The position numbers and the translations under genes were made by a program. A stretch of DNA of 64,000 nucleotides from NCBI GenBank assembly GCA_003605055.1, contig QZKP01000020.1, forward strand, positions 62,001-126,000. Reading direction: 5' to 3'. The notes below the pieces were generated by a model. The model was not told where the DNA came from and made no database searches. It saw only the letters and a program-made list of their open reading frames with translations. The DNA comes from Desulfarculus sp. GTDB taxonomy: Bacteria > Desulfobacterota > Desulfarculia > Desulfarculales > Desulfarculaceae. Within the stretch, counting starts at the first letter, position 1. Each line of letters opens with the position of its first letter. Below, piece after piece: positions 1 through 7,614 of the stretch.

Positions 1-801
1 GAAGTCGGCCGGGCCCTTGAAGCCGCCGGCCAGCTTGCGGGGCGCGCCGCCAGGCTCCAATATGAACAGGCCGCCCTTGGACCAATCGGTGTAGAGGATG
101 GCGCCATCGGGGAGCTGGGCCACGCCGTCCAGCTTGCCCAGGCCGGCCTTGATGGTGCGGGCCTGGCCCACCTCTCCGGCCTGGGACAGCCCGCCGGGGC
201 CGCCCATGTCGGATGTGGTGGCGATGATCACCCCGCCCTCCTTGGCCGGATACAGGCCGTTGGGCTGGAAGCGGGGCGGACTGAGCATCACCCGCACCTT
301 GGGCTCGGCGGCCAGGAAGTCGGCCGGCTGGATCAGATACACATAGCCGGCGCCGTTGTCGCTGACAAAGAGCTTGCCGCCGGCCTCGGTCACGTCGTTG
401 GTGAACTTGGCCCCGGGGAGGGCCAGGCGGCGGCCCTTCTTGCTGGCCAGGTCAAAGCACCAGACCGCATCTATGTCCGTGGTCCACAGGCGGCCGCCGG
501 ACACCCACACGCCCTTGGGCTTGTGCAGCTTCTGGCCGGGGCCGGGCAGGAACTTCTCCTGCAGCACCTTGCCGTTCAGGTCCAGCTTGCTGATGTAGCC
601 CTGGCCGTCGGTGAGCGAGGACTTGAACTGCGGCCCGAAGTTGCTCACGTAAAGCACGCCCGCGCCGGGGTCGTAGGCCACGGACTCCGGGTGGCCCTTG
701 CCCGGCAGGGTTTTTTCGGACACCACCTGCCAAGCCGCCCAGGCCGGGACGGCCCCGGCCAGCCAGGCCAGCGCGGCCAACACGGCCAGCAAACGCGTCA
801 T
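1..801 (-). CDS. Secreted SMP-30/NHL-type beta-propeller protein, 3' end cut by window
   Basis: Reading the minus strand from the ATG at 801 gives an open frame to the window edge (267 codons visible), so the C-terminus is missing. A good ribosome site (GGAGG, spaced 5-6 bases) precedes the ATG. The first 25 or so residues (start MTRLLAVLAALAWLAG) form a signal peptide ending near AWA. The rest shows repeated blade-like motifs such as HPESVAYDP, LYVSNFG, PKGVWV, NDVTEAGGKLFVSDNG and PNGLYP, as in SMP-30/gluconolactonase or NHL propellers. A periplasmic lactone-hydrolase or sugar-binding role is possible but the substrate cannot be read. It lies 66 bases downstream of the LUD gene on the same strand and may be co-transcribed with it. 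Confidence 0.8.
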   Translation of the reverse strand, partial: MTRLLAVLAALAWLAGAVPAWAAWQVVSEKTLPGKGHPESVAYDPGAGVLYVSNFGPQFKSSLTDGQGYISKLDLNGKVLQEKFLPGPGQKLHKPKGVWVSGGRLWTTDIDAVWCFDLASKKGRRLALPGAKFTNDVTEAGGKLFVSDNGAGYVYLIQPADFLAAEPKVRVMLSPPRFQPNGLYPAKEGGVIIATTSDMGGPGGLSQAGEVGQARTIKAGLGKLDGVAQLPDGAILYTDWSKGGLFILEPGGAPRKLAGGFKGPADF

Positions 802-867
802 GACTACCTCCTAACGGGGTCAATCGTTTCAGATTCAGGCGGCCCGGCCACGCCGGCCGCCAGTTGC

Positions 868-1512
868 TCAGTATCCCAGGTCCTCGCCCACCAGCAGCAC
901 GTGGATGCGGCCCTCGATCATGTTGCCCTCGGTGATGGTCCATATGTTGCAGATGCGCTTGGGGCCGCGGCAGTCGTGGCAGAGCCCGTCCTCGGTGCAG
1001 GGGTTGGGCAGACCCAGGCGGATGTTGTTCACCGGCGCGGCGTAGTGCTTCACCCGGCTCAGGGCCGACTCCAGGTCCGCCACCACCTTGTTCATGCCCA
1101 CGATCAGGATCACCTTCTTGGGCCCGAAGCTCAGGGCCGCCACCCGGTTGCCCATGCCGTCAAGGTTCACCAGGCGGCCGTCCAGGGTGATGGCGTTGGT
1201 GCTGGCCACCATGAAGTCCGCGCTCAGGCCCCGGCGCCGCTCGGCCAGGCTCTCCTCGGGGGAGAAGCGGGGCAGGTAGGGGTTGATCACCTCCACCCCG
1301 CCCTTTTGGGCCAGGCGCTCCCAGAGCCCGGCGTAGGTGGCCGACATGGAGCCGCAGCGGAAGACCTGCGAGCCCTCGGGGATCATGGCCAGCGCCTGCT
1401 CCACGGCCTGGGCCGCGGAGGGGGCGAAGCTGGCCGCGAAGCGGCGCTTAGTCAACTGCTTGATCAGGTGCTGGGCGGTCTTCTGGTTCCAGGCGATCTG
1501 ATGCTCGTCCAT
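868..1512 (-). CDS. LUD-domain protein (LutC/YkgG-type, lactate-utilisation family)
   Basis: This 214-residue protein has the LUD domain layout: an N-terminal helical part, EGSQVFRCGSMS near residue 48, ADFMVASTNAITLDG near 100, and the family's Cys-rich signature NPCTEDGLCHDCRGP near 170. Single-domain LUD proteins of this length are common in anaerobes. Some act with Fe-S partners in lactate oxidation, but no lutA or lutB neighbour is present, so a lactate role is not supported here. The ATG at 1512 follows GAGGT. It is transcribed divergently from the UxaA-type dehydratase across a 210-bp AT-richer gap (1513-1722) that probably holds both promoters; I could not fix their hexamers. A propeller gene follows on the same strand. 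Confidence 0.85.
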   Translation of the reverse strand: MDEHQIAWNQKTAQHLIKQLTKRRFAASFAPSAAQAVEQALAMIPEGSQVFRCGSMSATYAGLWERLAQKGGVEVINPYLPRFSPEESLAERRRGLSADFMVASTNAITLDGRLVNLDGMGNRVAALSFGPKKVILIVGMNKVVADLESALSRVKHYAAPVNNIRLGLPNPCTEDGLCHDCRGPKRICNIWTITEGNMIEGRIHVLLVGEDLGY

Positions 1513-1722
1513 GATATACCTCGCACTTTACCGGCGGCCGCTGCCGGGCGCCTCAGGGGATGTGGATGTTGCCTTCAGCTTAATGCAGGCCGGCCCAGCC
1601 CGCCAGATTGATTTTGATCTTAGCAAAACGGGTGTCTTAAGTGCTTTAATATGGACCGGCGGCGCCGGGCGCGCAACCGGCGACCGGCCTACAGGCGGCC
1701 GCGAAAAACACGAGGAGGCCCC

Positions 1723-3255
1723 ATGGCGCAAAACAGACCCCAGGTCATATCCCTGCACCCCCACGACGACGTATTGGTGGCCCTGAAGGAGCTGCCGGCC
1801 GGCAGCCGGCTCGATGCGCACGGTCTGGTCTGCCGCGACCCCATCCCGGCCGGGCACAAGGTGGCAATGCGCGATATCGCGGCCGGCGCGCCGGTGCGCA
1901 AATACGGCCAGATCATCGGCTTCGCCAGCCAAAGCATCCCGGCCGGCGGCCACGTGCACACGCACAACCTGGGCTTCCAGGCCTTTGCGCGCGACCTGGC
2001 CCCGGGCAGCGAGGCCCGGCCCACCGCCTATACCGCGCCGGAGCAGCGGGCCAGCTTTCAGGGCTATCTGCGGGCCGACGGCCGGGCGGGCACTCGCAAC
2101 TATTTGGGGGTGCTGGCCACGGTCAACTGCTCGGCCTCGGTGTGCCGCTTCATCGCTCAGGCCCTGCCACCGGAGCTGCTGGCCCAATATCCCCAGGTGG
2201 ACGGTGTGGTGGCCCTGGGGCACGGCACCGGCTGCGGCGGCGCCGGGGTGGGCAAGCTGGGATTCACCTATCTGCAGCGGGTGCTGGCCGGCTACGCCCG
2301 CCACCCCAACTTCGCCGGCATCCTGCTGGTGGGCCTGGGCTGCGAGGGCAACCAGGTGGACTTGCTCATGGAGAACATGGAGCTGTGCGAAGGACCCCTG
2401 CTGCGGGCCATGAACATCCAGGACCAGGGCGGCACCCGCCGCACGGTGGAGCAGGGGGTGGCTCGCCTCAAGGAGATGCTGCCCGCGGCGAACCAGGCCC
2501 GGCGCCAAACCCTGCCGGCCAGCCGCCTGCTGGTGGGCCTGGAGTGCGGCGGCTCCGACGCCTATTCGGGCCTGACCGCCAACCCGGCCCTGGGGGCGGC
2601 CGTGGACATCCTGGTGCGCCAGGGCGGCACGGCCATCCTCAGCGAGACGCCGGAGATCTACGGCGCCGAGCACCTGCTGACCCGCCGGGCGGCCAGCCCG
2701 GAGGCGGGCCAGAAGCTGGCGGCGCGCATCCAGTGGTGGGAGCAGTATGCGCAACAGAACGGCGCCAGCCTGAACAACAACCCTTCGCCGGGCAACAAGG
2801 CCGGCGGCCTGACCACCATTCTGGAGAAGTCCCTGGGCGCGGTGTCCAAGGGCGGCACTACCAACCTGGTGGAGGTTTACGAGTACGCCCAGCCGGTGGC
2901 CGCCCAGGGCCTGGTGTTCATGGATACGCCCGGCTACGACATGGTCTCCATCACCGGCATGGTGGCCGGCGGGGCCAATCTGGTCTGCTTCACCACCGGC
3001 CGGGGCTCGGTCTGCGGCAGCAAGCCGGCGCCCACCCTGAAGCTGGCCACCAACAGCGAGATGTATCGCCGCATGTCCGAGGACATGGACATCAACTGCG
3101 GGGCCATCGCCGACGGCCAGGCCACGGTGGCTGAGATGGGCCGGGGGATCTTCGAGCTGATGCTGGCCATTGCCTCGGGCCAGCCCAGCAAGAGCGAGGC
3201 CCAGGGCTTCGGCGACCAGGAGTTCGTGCCCTGGCAGATCGGGGCGGTGCTGTAA
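1723..3255 (+). CDS. uxaA: UxaA-family dehydratase (altronate/galactarate dehydratase type), SAF plus catalytic domain
   Basis: The protein has 510 residues. Residues about 1-90 form an SAF domain (HPHDDVLVALKELPAG, GHKVAMRDIAAG). The rest is the UxaA/GarD catalytic part, with GRAGTRNYLGV, NCSASVC, GHGTGCGG, GLGCEGNQ and LECGGSDAYSG. The family dehydrates sugar acids such as D-altronate to 2-keto-3-deoxy acids using a metal centre. The full-length SAF fusion is typical of altronate dehydratase. The ATG at 1723 is chosen because GAGGAGG lies 6 bases upstream; an earlier in-frame start at 1651 has no such site. The true substrate is uncertain since no uxaB or uxaC is nearby. Other sugar-acid enzymes (DUF1537 kinase, IlvD/Edd) occur later in the window. 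A rho-independent terminator follows. Confidence 0.85.
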   Translation: MAQNRPQVISLHPHDDVLVALKELPAGSRLDAHGLVCRDPIPAGHKVAMRDIAAGAPVRKYGQIIGFASQSIPAGGHVHTHNLGFQAFARDLAPGSEARPTAYTAPEQRASFQGYLRADGRAGTRNYLGVLATVNCSASVCRFIAQALPPELLAQYPQVDGVVALGHGTGCGGAGVGKLGFTYLQRVLAGYARHPNFAGILLVGLGCEGNQVDLLMENMELCEGPLLRAMNIQDQGGTRRTVEQGVARLKEMLPAANQARRQTLPASRLLVGLECGGSDAYSGLTANPALGAAVDILVRQGGTAILSETPEIYGAEHLLTRRAASPEAGQKLAARIQWWEQYAQQNGASLNNNPSPGNKAGGLTTILEKSLGAVSKGGTTNLVEVYEYAQPVAAQGLVFMDTPGYDMVSITGMVAGGANLVCFTTGRGSVCGSKPAPTLKLATNSEMYRRMSEDMDINCGAIADGQATVAEMGRGIFELMLAIASGQPSKSEAQGFGDQEFVPWQIGAVL

Positions 3256-3273
3256 GCGACCCGCTTAGCGCTG

Positions 3274-3296
3274 CGGCCGCAACGGCCGGCTTTTTT
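3274..3296 (+). terminator. Rho-independent terminator of the UxaA gene
   Basis: Two CGGCCG arms (3274-3279 and 3283-3288) are separated by CAA and followed by GC and six T residues (3291-3296). It sits 19 bases after the dehydratase stop and directly abuts the arsR promoter, so it insulates the two units. Confidence 0.7.
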
Positions 3297-3298
3297 GC

Positions 3299-3340
3299 TT
3301 GACATCTATGATTCTCGCTATATTAATATATCTTAATATA
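3299..3340 (+). promoter_or_regulatory. arsR promoter with overlapping palindromic operator
   Basis: A perfect -35 hexamer TTGACA (3299-3304) is followed after 17 bases by ATTAAT (3322-3327). A perfect dyad with 8-bp arms, TATATTAA (3319-3326) and TTAATATA (3333-3340), separated by 6 bases, overlaps the -10 element. Such AT-rich dyads over the promoter are typical ArsR-family operators, so the following regulator very probably represses itself and the downstream DsrE-like gene until its ligand or redox signal appears. The regulator identity follows from position, not from a known consensus. Confidence 0.75.
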
Positions 3341-3355
3341 AGGGAGCGGCTATTA

Positions 3356-3691
3356 ATGGACGAAATTTTCATGGCCGATTTTCTGGAAGAGGCGGCCGAG
3401 ATGCTCAAGGTCATGGGCCACCCCCTGCGCATCCGCATCGCCCAGAGCCTGGAGGACGGCGAGCGCAAGGTGGGGGAGATCGCCGAGGCCGTGGACGCGG
3501 CCCAGTCGGTGACCTCCCAGCACCTCAAGGCCATGCGCATGCGCGGCCTGCTCAACACCCGCCGCGAGGCCACCTGCGTCTATTACTCCATCGCCCGCCC
3601 CGAGGTTTACAAGATTCTGGACTGCATCCGGGAGAGCGCCAAGCGCGCCGCCGCGGAGCAGCCCCGGGCCGCGGCCGGCGGCCGGCGTTAA
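3356..3691 (+). CDS. ArsR-family winged-helix transcriptional regulator
   Basis: This is a 111-residue one-domain repressor. EMLKVMGHPLRIRIAQSL opens the winged helix, AQSVTSQHLKAMRMRGLL is the recognition helix region, and TCVYYSIARPEVYKIL forms the wing and last helix. There is no canonical ELCVCDL metal site. Cys residues in TCVYY and LDCIRES could sense redox or sulfur species, as in SqrR/BigR-type members, but this is inference. The ATG at 3356 is preferred because AGGGAG lies 9 bases upstream. An in-frame TTG at 3299 would place the start inside the -35 box. The DsrE-like gene follows 15 bases downstream, so sulfur-state sensing is a reasonable hypothesis. Confidence 0.9.
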   Translation: MDEIFMADFLEEAAEMLKVMGHPLRIRIAQSLEDGERKVGEIAEAVDAAQSVTSQHLKAMRMRGLLNTRREATCVYYSIARPEVYKILDCIRESAKRAAAEQPRAAAGGRR

Positions 3692-3706
3692 GAAGGGAGT
3701 TTTGCC

Positions 3707-4270
3707 ATGGATCCCGAGATGCTCGCCCAAATCCAAAAGACCGTCAAAGAGACCCTGGATTCCGAGCTGGCCCAGCGGATAAAGGACGAGGTGAAAAAGC
3801 AGGCCGGCCCGGACAAGGCGGCCATCATCGCCTCCAAGGGCACCCTGGACATGGCCTACCCGCCCCTGATCCTGGCCTCCACCTGCGCGGCCTTGGACAT
3901 CGAGTGCGCCGTGTTCTTCACCTTCTACGGCCTGGAAATATTGCGCAAGAAAAAGAACGCCCACCTGGGCGTGCCGCCCATCGGCAACCCGGCCATGCCC
4001 GTGCCAATGCCCAACATCCTGGGCATGCTGCCGGGCATGACCGCCATGGCCACCTCCATGATGAATAGCTGGATGAAAAAGGCCGGCGTGGCCACCATCC
4101 CCCAGCTCTTGGACGAGTGCATAGAGGCCGAGGTCAAGCTCATCGCCTGCCAGATGACCATGGATGTCATGGGCATCAAGCGCGAGGAGCTCATAGACCC
4201 CATCGAGGTGGGTGGCGCGGCTACCTTCCTGAGCTACGCCGCGGGCTGCAACATCACCCTGTTCATCTGA
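3707..4270 (+). CDS. DsrE/DsrF-like (DsrE2, COG2210-type) sulfur-transfer family protein
   Basis: The 187 residues begin with a charged helix (about 1-38) and continue with the DsrE2 fold: AAIIASKGTLDMAYPPLILAS, AVFFTFYGLEIL, an extended Met/Pro-rich segment around PMPNILGMLPGMTAMATSMM, and the conserved cysteine motif IACQMTMDVMG near residue 150. The Cys in ACQMxMDVMG is the expected persulfide carrier in this family. Members occur with rhodanese, TusA or sulfide-oxidation genes and are often membrane-associated. Here it is paired only with the ArsR regulator 15 bases upstream and has its own strong ribosome site (AGAAGGGAG). I infer a role in trafficking reactive sulfur. The acceptor is unknown. 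Confidence 0.85.
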   Translation: MDPEMLAQIQKTVKETLDSELAQRIKDEVKKQAGPDKAAIIASKGTLDMAYPPLILASTCAALDIECAVFFTFYGLEILRKKKNAHLGVPPIGNPAMPVPMPNILGMLPGMTAMATSMMNSWMKKAGVATIPQLLDECIEAEVKLIACQMTMDVMGIKREELIDPIEVGGAATFLSYAAGCNITLFI

Positions 4271-4291
4271 GCCGGGCCGCACGCGCCTCGG

Positions 4292-4322
4292 GCCGCCTGC
4301 CGAAAGATGCAGGCGGCTCTCT
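4292..4322 (+). terminator. Probable terminator after the DsrE-like gene
   Basis: GCCGCCTGC (4292-4300) and GCAGGCGGC (4309-4317) form a perfect 9-bp stem with an 8-base loop, followed by a weak pyrimidine tract (TCTCTCATTT). It lies 21 bases past the stop codon. The poor T run lowers confidence. Confidence 0.55.
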
Positions 4323-4372
4323 CATTTAAGACCCTGCCCCCCCGCCCCCCCCGGGACGGGCCGCGAAAATCC

Positions 4373-4401
4373 TTGACAGTCCGGGCGCAGGCGTCTAACA
4401 G
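4373..4401 (+). promoter_or_regulatory. Candidate promoter of the amidase gene
   Basis: A perfect TTGACA (4373-4378) is followed after 17 bases by TAACAG (4396-4401), which is a weak -10. It is the only good -35 element in the gap before the amidase start at 4461. Confidence 0.4.
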
Positions 4402-4460
4402 GGAGAGGCCAAGCATCCGGCAGCGGCGGCCGCGCGGGCCGCAAAAGGTGGAGGAGGCAG

Positions 4461-5882
4461 ATGAACGACCTGATCCGGTTAAGCGCCCGCCAGGCGGTGG
4501 CGCTGCTGAAAAAGCGCCAGGTGAGCCCGCGGGAGCTTATTGACGCCGCCGCCGAGCGCATCGCCCAGACCGACGGCCTGATAAACGCCCTGCCCATTTT
4601 GTGCCTGGAGCGGGCCCGCGAGCACGCCGAGCGCCTGGAGCGAAACCCGCCCGTGGACCCGCCGCCCTGGTTCCTCCACGGCCTGCCCATCGCGGTCAAG
4701 GACCTGCAGGAGGTGGCCGGGGTGCGCACCACCTTCGGCTCGCCTATCTTCGCCCAGAACGTGCCCACGCGCACCGAGGTCTCCGTGCAGCGTCTGGAGA
4801 ACAACGGCGCGCTGGTGATCGCCAAGTCCAACACCCCGGAGTTCGGCGCCGGCGGCAACACCTTCAACGAGGTGTTCGGCGCCACCCTCAACCCCTGGCA
4901 CACCAGCAAGACCGCCGGCGGCTCCTCGGGCGGCTCGGCCGCGGCCCTGGCCGCGGGTCAGGTCTGGCTGGCCACGGGCAGCGACCTGGCCGGCAGCCTG
5001 CGCACCCCGGCCAGCTTCTGCTCGGTGCTGGGTTTCCGGGTCAGCCCCGGGCGGGTGGCCAGCGGCCCGGACATCACCCCCTGGCAGAGCCTGGCGGTGG
5101 TGGGGCCCATGGCCCGCAACGTGGGCGACCTGGCCCTGATGCTGGACGCCATGGCGGGCCAGGACCCCCGCGACCCCCGCTCCCTACCCCGGCCGGAGCA
5201 AAGCTTCAGCCAGGCGGCCCGAGAGCCGCGGCCTCCCCGGCGGGTGGCCTTCAGCCCGGACCTGGGTCTGGGGCCGGTGGAGGCCGAGGTGCGGGAAATC
5301 TGCACCCGGGCCGCCCAGCGCTTCAGCGAGCTGGGCGCCACGGTGGAGCAGGCCGCGCCGGACCTCAGCGACAGCACCGAGATATTCACCCCCCTGCGGG
5401 CCGCGCGCTACGTGGCCGCCCTGGCCCAGCACCTGCCCCAGAACCGCCACCTGCTCAAGCCGGAGGTGGTGGGCAACATCGAGCAGGGCCTGGCCCTCAG
5501 CGGCCCGGACATCGTGCGAGCCGAGAAGGGCCGCGGCGCCCTGTACCAGCGGGCGGTGGAGTTCTTCAACACCTACGACCTGCTGCTCACGCCGGCGGTG
5601 GCGGCCGCGCCCTTTGACGTGTCCATCCGCTATCTGGAGCAAATGGAGGGCAGACGCTTCGACTCCTACTTCGGGTGGCTGGCCCTGGCCTACGCCATCA
5701 GCTTGACCGCCTGCCCGGCCCTGTCCCTGCCCTGCGGCTTCACGGCCAGCGGCCTGCCGGTGGGCCTGCAGGTGGTGGGCCCGCCCCGGGGAGAGGCGGC
5801 GGTCATCTCGGCCGCAGCCCTTTTCGAAGAGCTCAGCGGCCTGGCCGCCTGCACCCCCCTGGACCCCCGCCCCCCTGCCTAG
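4461..5882 (+). CDS. Amidase-signature family hydrolase
   Basis: The 473-residue protein has the complete amidase signature. The catalytic Lys is in PIAVKDLQEVAG (near residue 78), the cis-Ser is in KTAGGSSGGSAAALAAG (near 155), and the nucleophile Ser is in ATGSDLAGSLRTPASF (near 178). The usual GGS before the nucleophile reads AGS here, a mild variant. The C-terminal part ends with LSLPCGFTASGLPVGLQVVG, typical of the family. It hydrolyses some amide in the cytoplasm. Similarity to GatA is generic, and with no gatB or gatC nearby a tRNA amidotransferase role is unlikely. GGTGGAGGAGGCAG precedes the ATG. The gene appears monocistronic and its 3' end faces the calcium antiporter gene. Confidence 0.9.
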   Translation: MNDLIRLSARQAVALLKKRQVSPRELIDAAAERIAQTDGLINALPILCLERAREHAERLERNPPVDPPPWFLHGLPIAVKDLQEVAGVRTTFGSPIFAQNVPTRTEVSVQRLENNGALVIAKSNTPEFGAGGNTFNEVFGATLNPWHTSKTAGGSSGGSAAALAAGQVWLATGSDLAGSLRTPASFCSVLGFRVSPGRVASGPDITPWQSLAVVGPMARNVGDLALMLDAMAGQDPRDPRSLPRPEQSFSQAAREPRPPRRVAFSPDLGLGPVEAEVREICTRAAQRFSELGATVEQAAPDLSDSTEIFTPLRAARYVAALAQHLPQNRHLLKPEVVGNIEQGLALSGPDIVRAEKGRGALYQRAVEFFNTYDLLLTPAVAAAPFDVSIRYLEQMEGRRFDSYFGWLALAYAISLTACPALSLPCGFTASGLPVGLQVVGPPRGEAAVISAAALFEELSGLAACTPLDPRPPA

Positions 5883-5919
5883 GCCCGTGGCCCGGGCCGG
5901 GAGCGGGGCGCCAGGCGGC

Positions 5920-7017
5920 TCACCCCCCCAAGCCCAGGGTGTACTGCAAGACCACGTAGAGCAGGTAGACGCCCAACATCCAAGCGCCCTGCCAGCGCCG
6001 GAACCAGCCGTCCCTGTCCAGGGAGATGAACACCCGGAAGGAAAAGAGGATCAGCAGCATGGCCGGGTAGTGGAAGAAGAAGAAGTTGGGCGGAACCTCC
6101 AGGGGCCGGGCCGCGGCCGCCGCCCCGATCACGAACAGGCAGTTGAGCACGTCCGCGCCCACCACGTTGCCCACCATGATCTGGGGGTGGCCCTTCTTGA
6201 CCGCGCTGATGGCCGTGACCAGCTCCGGCAGGGAGGTGCCAAAGGCCACCAGGGTGGCGGCTATGATGTCCTGGGGCACGCCGATGCGCACGGCCCCTTC
6301 CACCGCGCAGGGAATCAGCACCCGGCTGCCCGCCAGCACCCCCGCCAGCCCCAGCACGATGTAGACCGCCGACTTGAGAGGGCCCGCGTGGTGCTCGGCG
6401 GCCAGGTCCTGGCCCATGCGTCCGCCGCCGCTCTGCCGGACCCAGCGATAGGACATGTACAGATACAGGACCAGCAGGACCAGCAGAAAGGCGCCCACCC
6501 CGCGGCCCAGCACCGGCCGGCCCTGGCCCAGGAAAAGGGCGGCCACGGAGATGGCCACCAGCAGGGTGGCCGCCCCCACCTGCACCCAGCCGGTGCGGCC
6601 CAGGATGTAGCGCTGCACCGGCACCCGTCTGCTCACGGCCATCAGGCCGAAGATCAGCCCCGTGTCGCAGATGATGGAGCCCACCCCGTTGCCCAGGGCC
6701 AGGCCGGAGTTGCCGGTCCAGGCGGCCAGCACCGAGACGAAGGCCTCGGGCGTGGTGGTGCCCAGGGATATGATGGTGGCCCCGATGACCATGCGGGGCA
6801 GGCCGGTGTGCAGGGCCAGGGAGACCGCCCCGTCTATCATCTTGTTCGCACCCAGGGAGAGCACCGCCACGCAGGCGGCCATGATCAACAGCAGCCCCCA
6901 GAGGGGCAGGCCGGCCATCAACTGATTCAGCAGCTCTTCGTTGGTGAGCCAAGCGAGCAGGGGGCTTTGCATGGCCTGGGCTCTTTCTCCCTGGCGCCGG
7001 GGTTTGGTGCATACCAC
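5920..7017 (-). CDS. CaCA-family Ca2+/Na+ (cation/proton) antiporter, YrbG-like
   Basis: This is a 365-residue integral membrane protein with about ten segments and the two inverted alpha repeats of the Ca2+/cation antiporter superfamily. Alpha-1 has GATIISLGTTTPEAFVS and GNGVGSIICDTGLIFG; alpha-2 has ATLVAFGTSLPELVTA and GNVVGADVLNCLFVIG. The acidic residues in TTPE and SLPE are the expected ion ligands. It should extrude Ca2+ at the expense of Na+ or H+. The start is uncertain: the ATG at 7017 gives a 15-residue polar extension, while the ATG at 6972 (MQSPLLAW) gives a more typical N-terminus; neither has a strong ribosome site. It lies downstream of the Mrp antiporter operon on the same strand after a 103-bp gap. 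Confidence 0.88.
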   Translation of the reverse strand: MVCTKPRRQGERAQAMQSPLLAWLTNEELLNQLMAGLPLWGLLLIMAACVAVLSLGANKMIDGAVSLALHTGLPRMVIGATIISLGTTTPEAFVSVLAAWTGNSGLALGNGVGSIICDTGLIFGLMAVSRRVPVQRYILGRTGWVQVGAATLLVAISVAALFLGQGRPVLGRGVGAFLLVLLVLYLYMSYRWVRQSGGGRMGQDLAAEHHAGPLKSAVYIVLGLAGVLAGSRVLIPCAVEGAVRIGVPQDIIAATLVAFGTSLPELVTAISAVKKGHPQIMVGNVVGADVLNCLFVIGAAAAARPLEVPPNFFFFHYPAMLLILFSFRVFISLDRDGWFRRWQGAWMLGVYLLYVVLQYTLGLGG

Positions 7018-7120
7018 GGCGCAACGTCCTTTTTATAGCACGGCCCAGACAAAAAATTAATGCAGGCTTGCTCTGGCGGGCGGGAGGCCGGCCGGCTATC
7101 CGGCCGCGGCCCGGCCCGGA

Positions 7121-7600
7121 CTACTCCACCAGCTCCTCCACCTGCACCTGGCGGCCCATGGCCAGCACGAACTGGCTGGTGCGCCGGTCCAGGCGGTTCT
7201 TGATGATGGTGGTGAAGCGCCGGAGCAGATGATAGCCGGTGTCCCGGTCGCTGTCCATGAGCTGCAGCAGATCCTCGCCGGAGATCAACAGCACCAGGCA
7301 GGGCTCCAGGGCCACGGCGTCGTTGCGGTGGGTGGAGCCGGGGATCAGCACGCCCCAGCCGAAGGAGTAGCCGGCCTTGATGGAGCCCAGGCTCACCACC
7401 ACCCCCGGCGCGGCCTCCACGTTGAGCAGAATCTTGCCCCGCAGCAGCATGCCGAAGGTGTCGGCCGGCTCGCCGTGGCGGAAGACCACGTCGTTCTCCT
7501 GGTAGGACGCCTCCTTGACCAGGGGCGCGATTTTCGCAAGCACCGCCTCGGGCAGGTCCTGCAGGATGTTTATGTTGCGCAGGTCGGCCGTGGTCGCCAT
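7121..7600 (-). CDS. Cyclic-nucleotide-binding domain protein ending the Mrp-like operon
   Basis: The 159-residue protein is a stand-alone CRP/FNR-type sensor domain. LRNINILQDLPEAVLAKIA starts the cap helix, followed by beta-roll strands (ENDVVFRHGEPADTFGMLLRG) and the phosphate-binding-cassette region GSIKAGYSFGWGVLIPG. It ends with a long helix (TTIIKNRLDRRTSQFVLAM) and has no helix-turn-helix. It is therefore unlikely to bind DNA. It may bind a nucleotide or act as an accessory subunit. The ATG at 7600 follows TGGGAGTGGGTT and lies 14 bases after the stop of the last antiporter subunit, which supports co-transcription and a possible role in gating or regulating the antiporter. That role is inference. 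Confidence 0.85.
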   Translation of the reverse strand: MATTADLRNINILQDLPEAVLAKIAPLVKEASYQENDVVFRHGEPADTFGMLLRGKILLNVEAAPGVVVSLGSIKAGYSFGWGVLIPGSTHRNDAVALEPCLVLLISGEDLLQLMDSDRDTGYHLLRRFTTIIKNRLDRRTSQFVLAMGRQVQVEELVE

Positions 7601-7614
7601 AACCCACTCCCAGG

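Noticed and set aside
3299-3355. TTG start for the ArsR protein at 3299
   Set aside because: That TTG is part of the TTGACA -35 box, and the 19 extra residues would be translated from the operator. The ATG at 3356 has a ribosome site.
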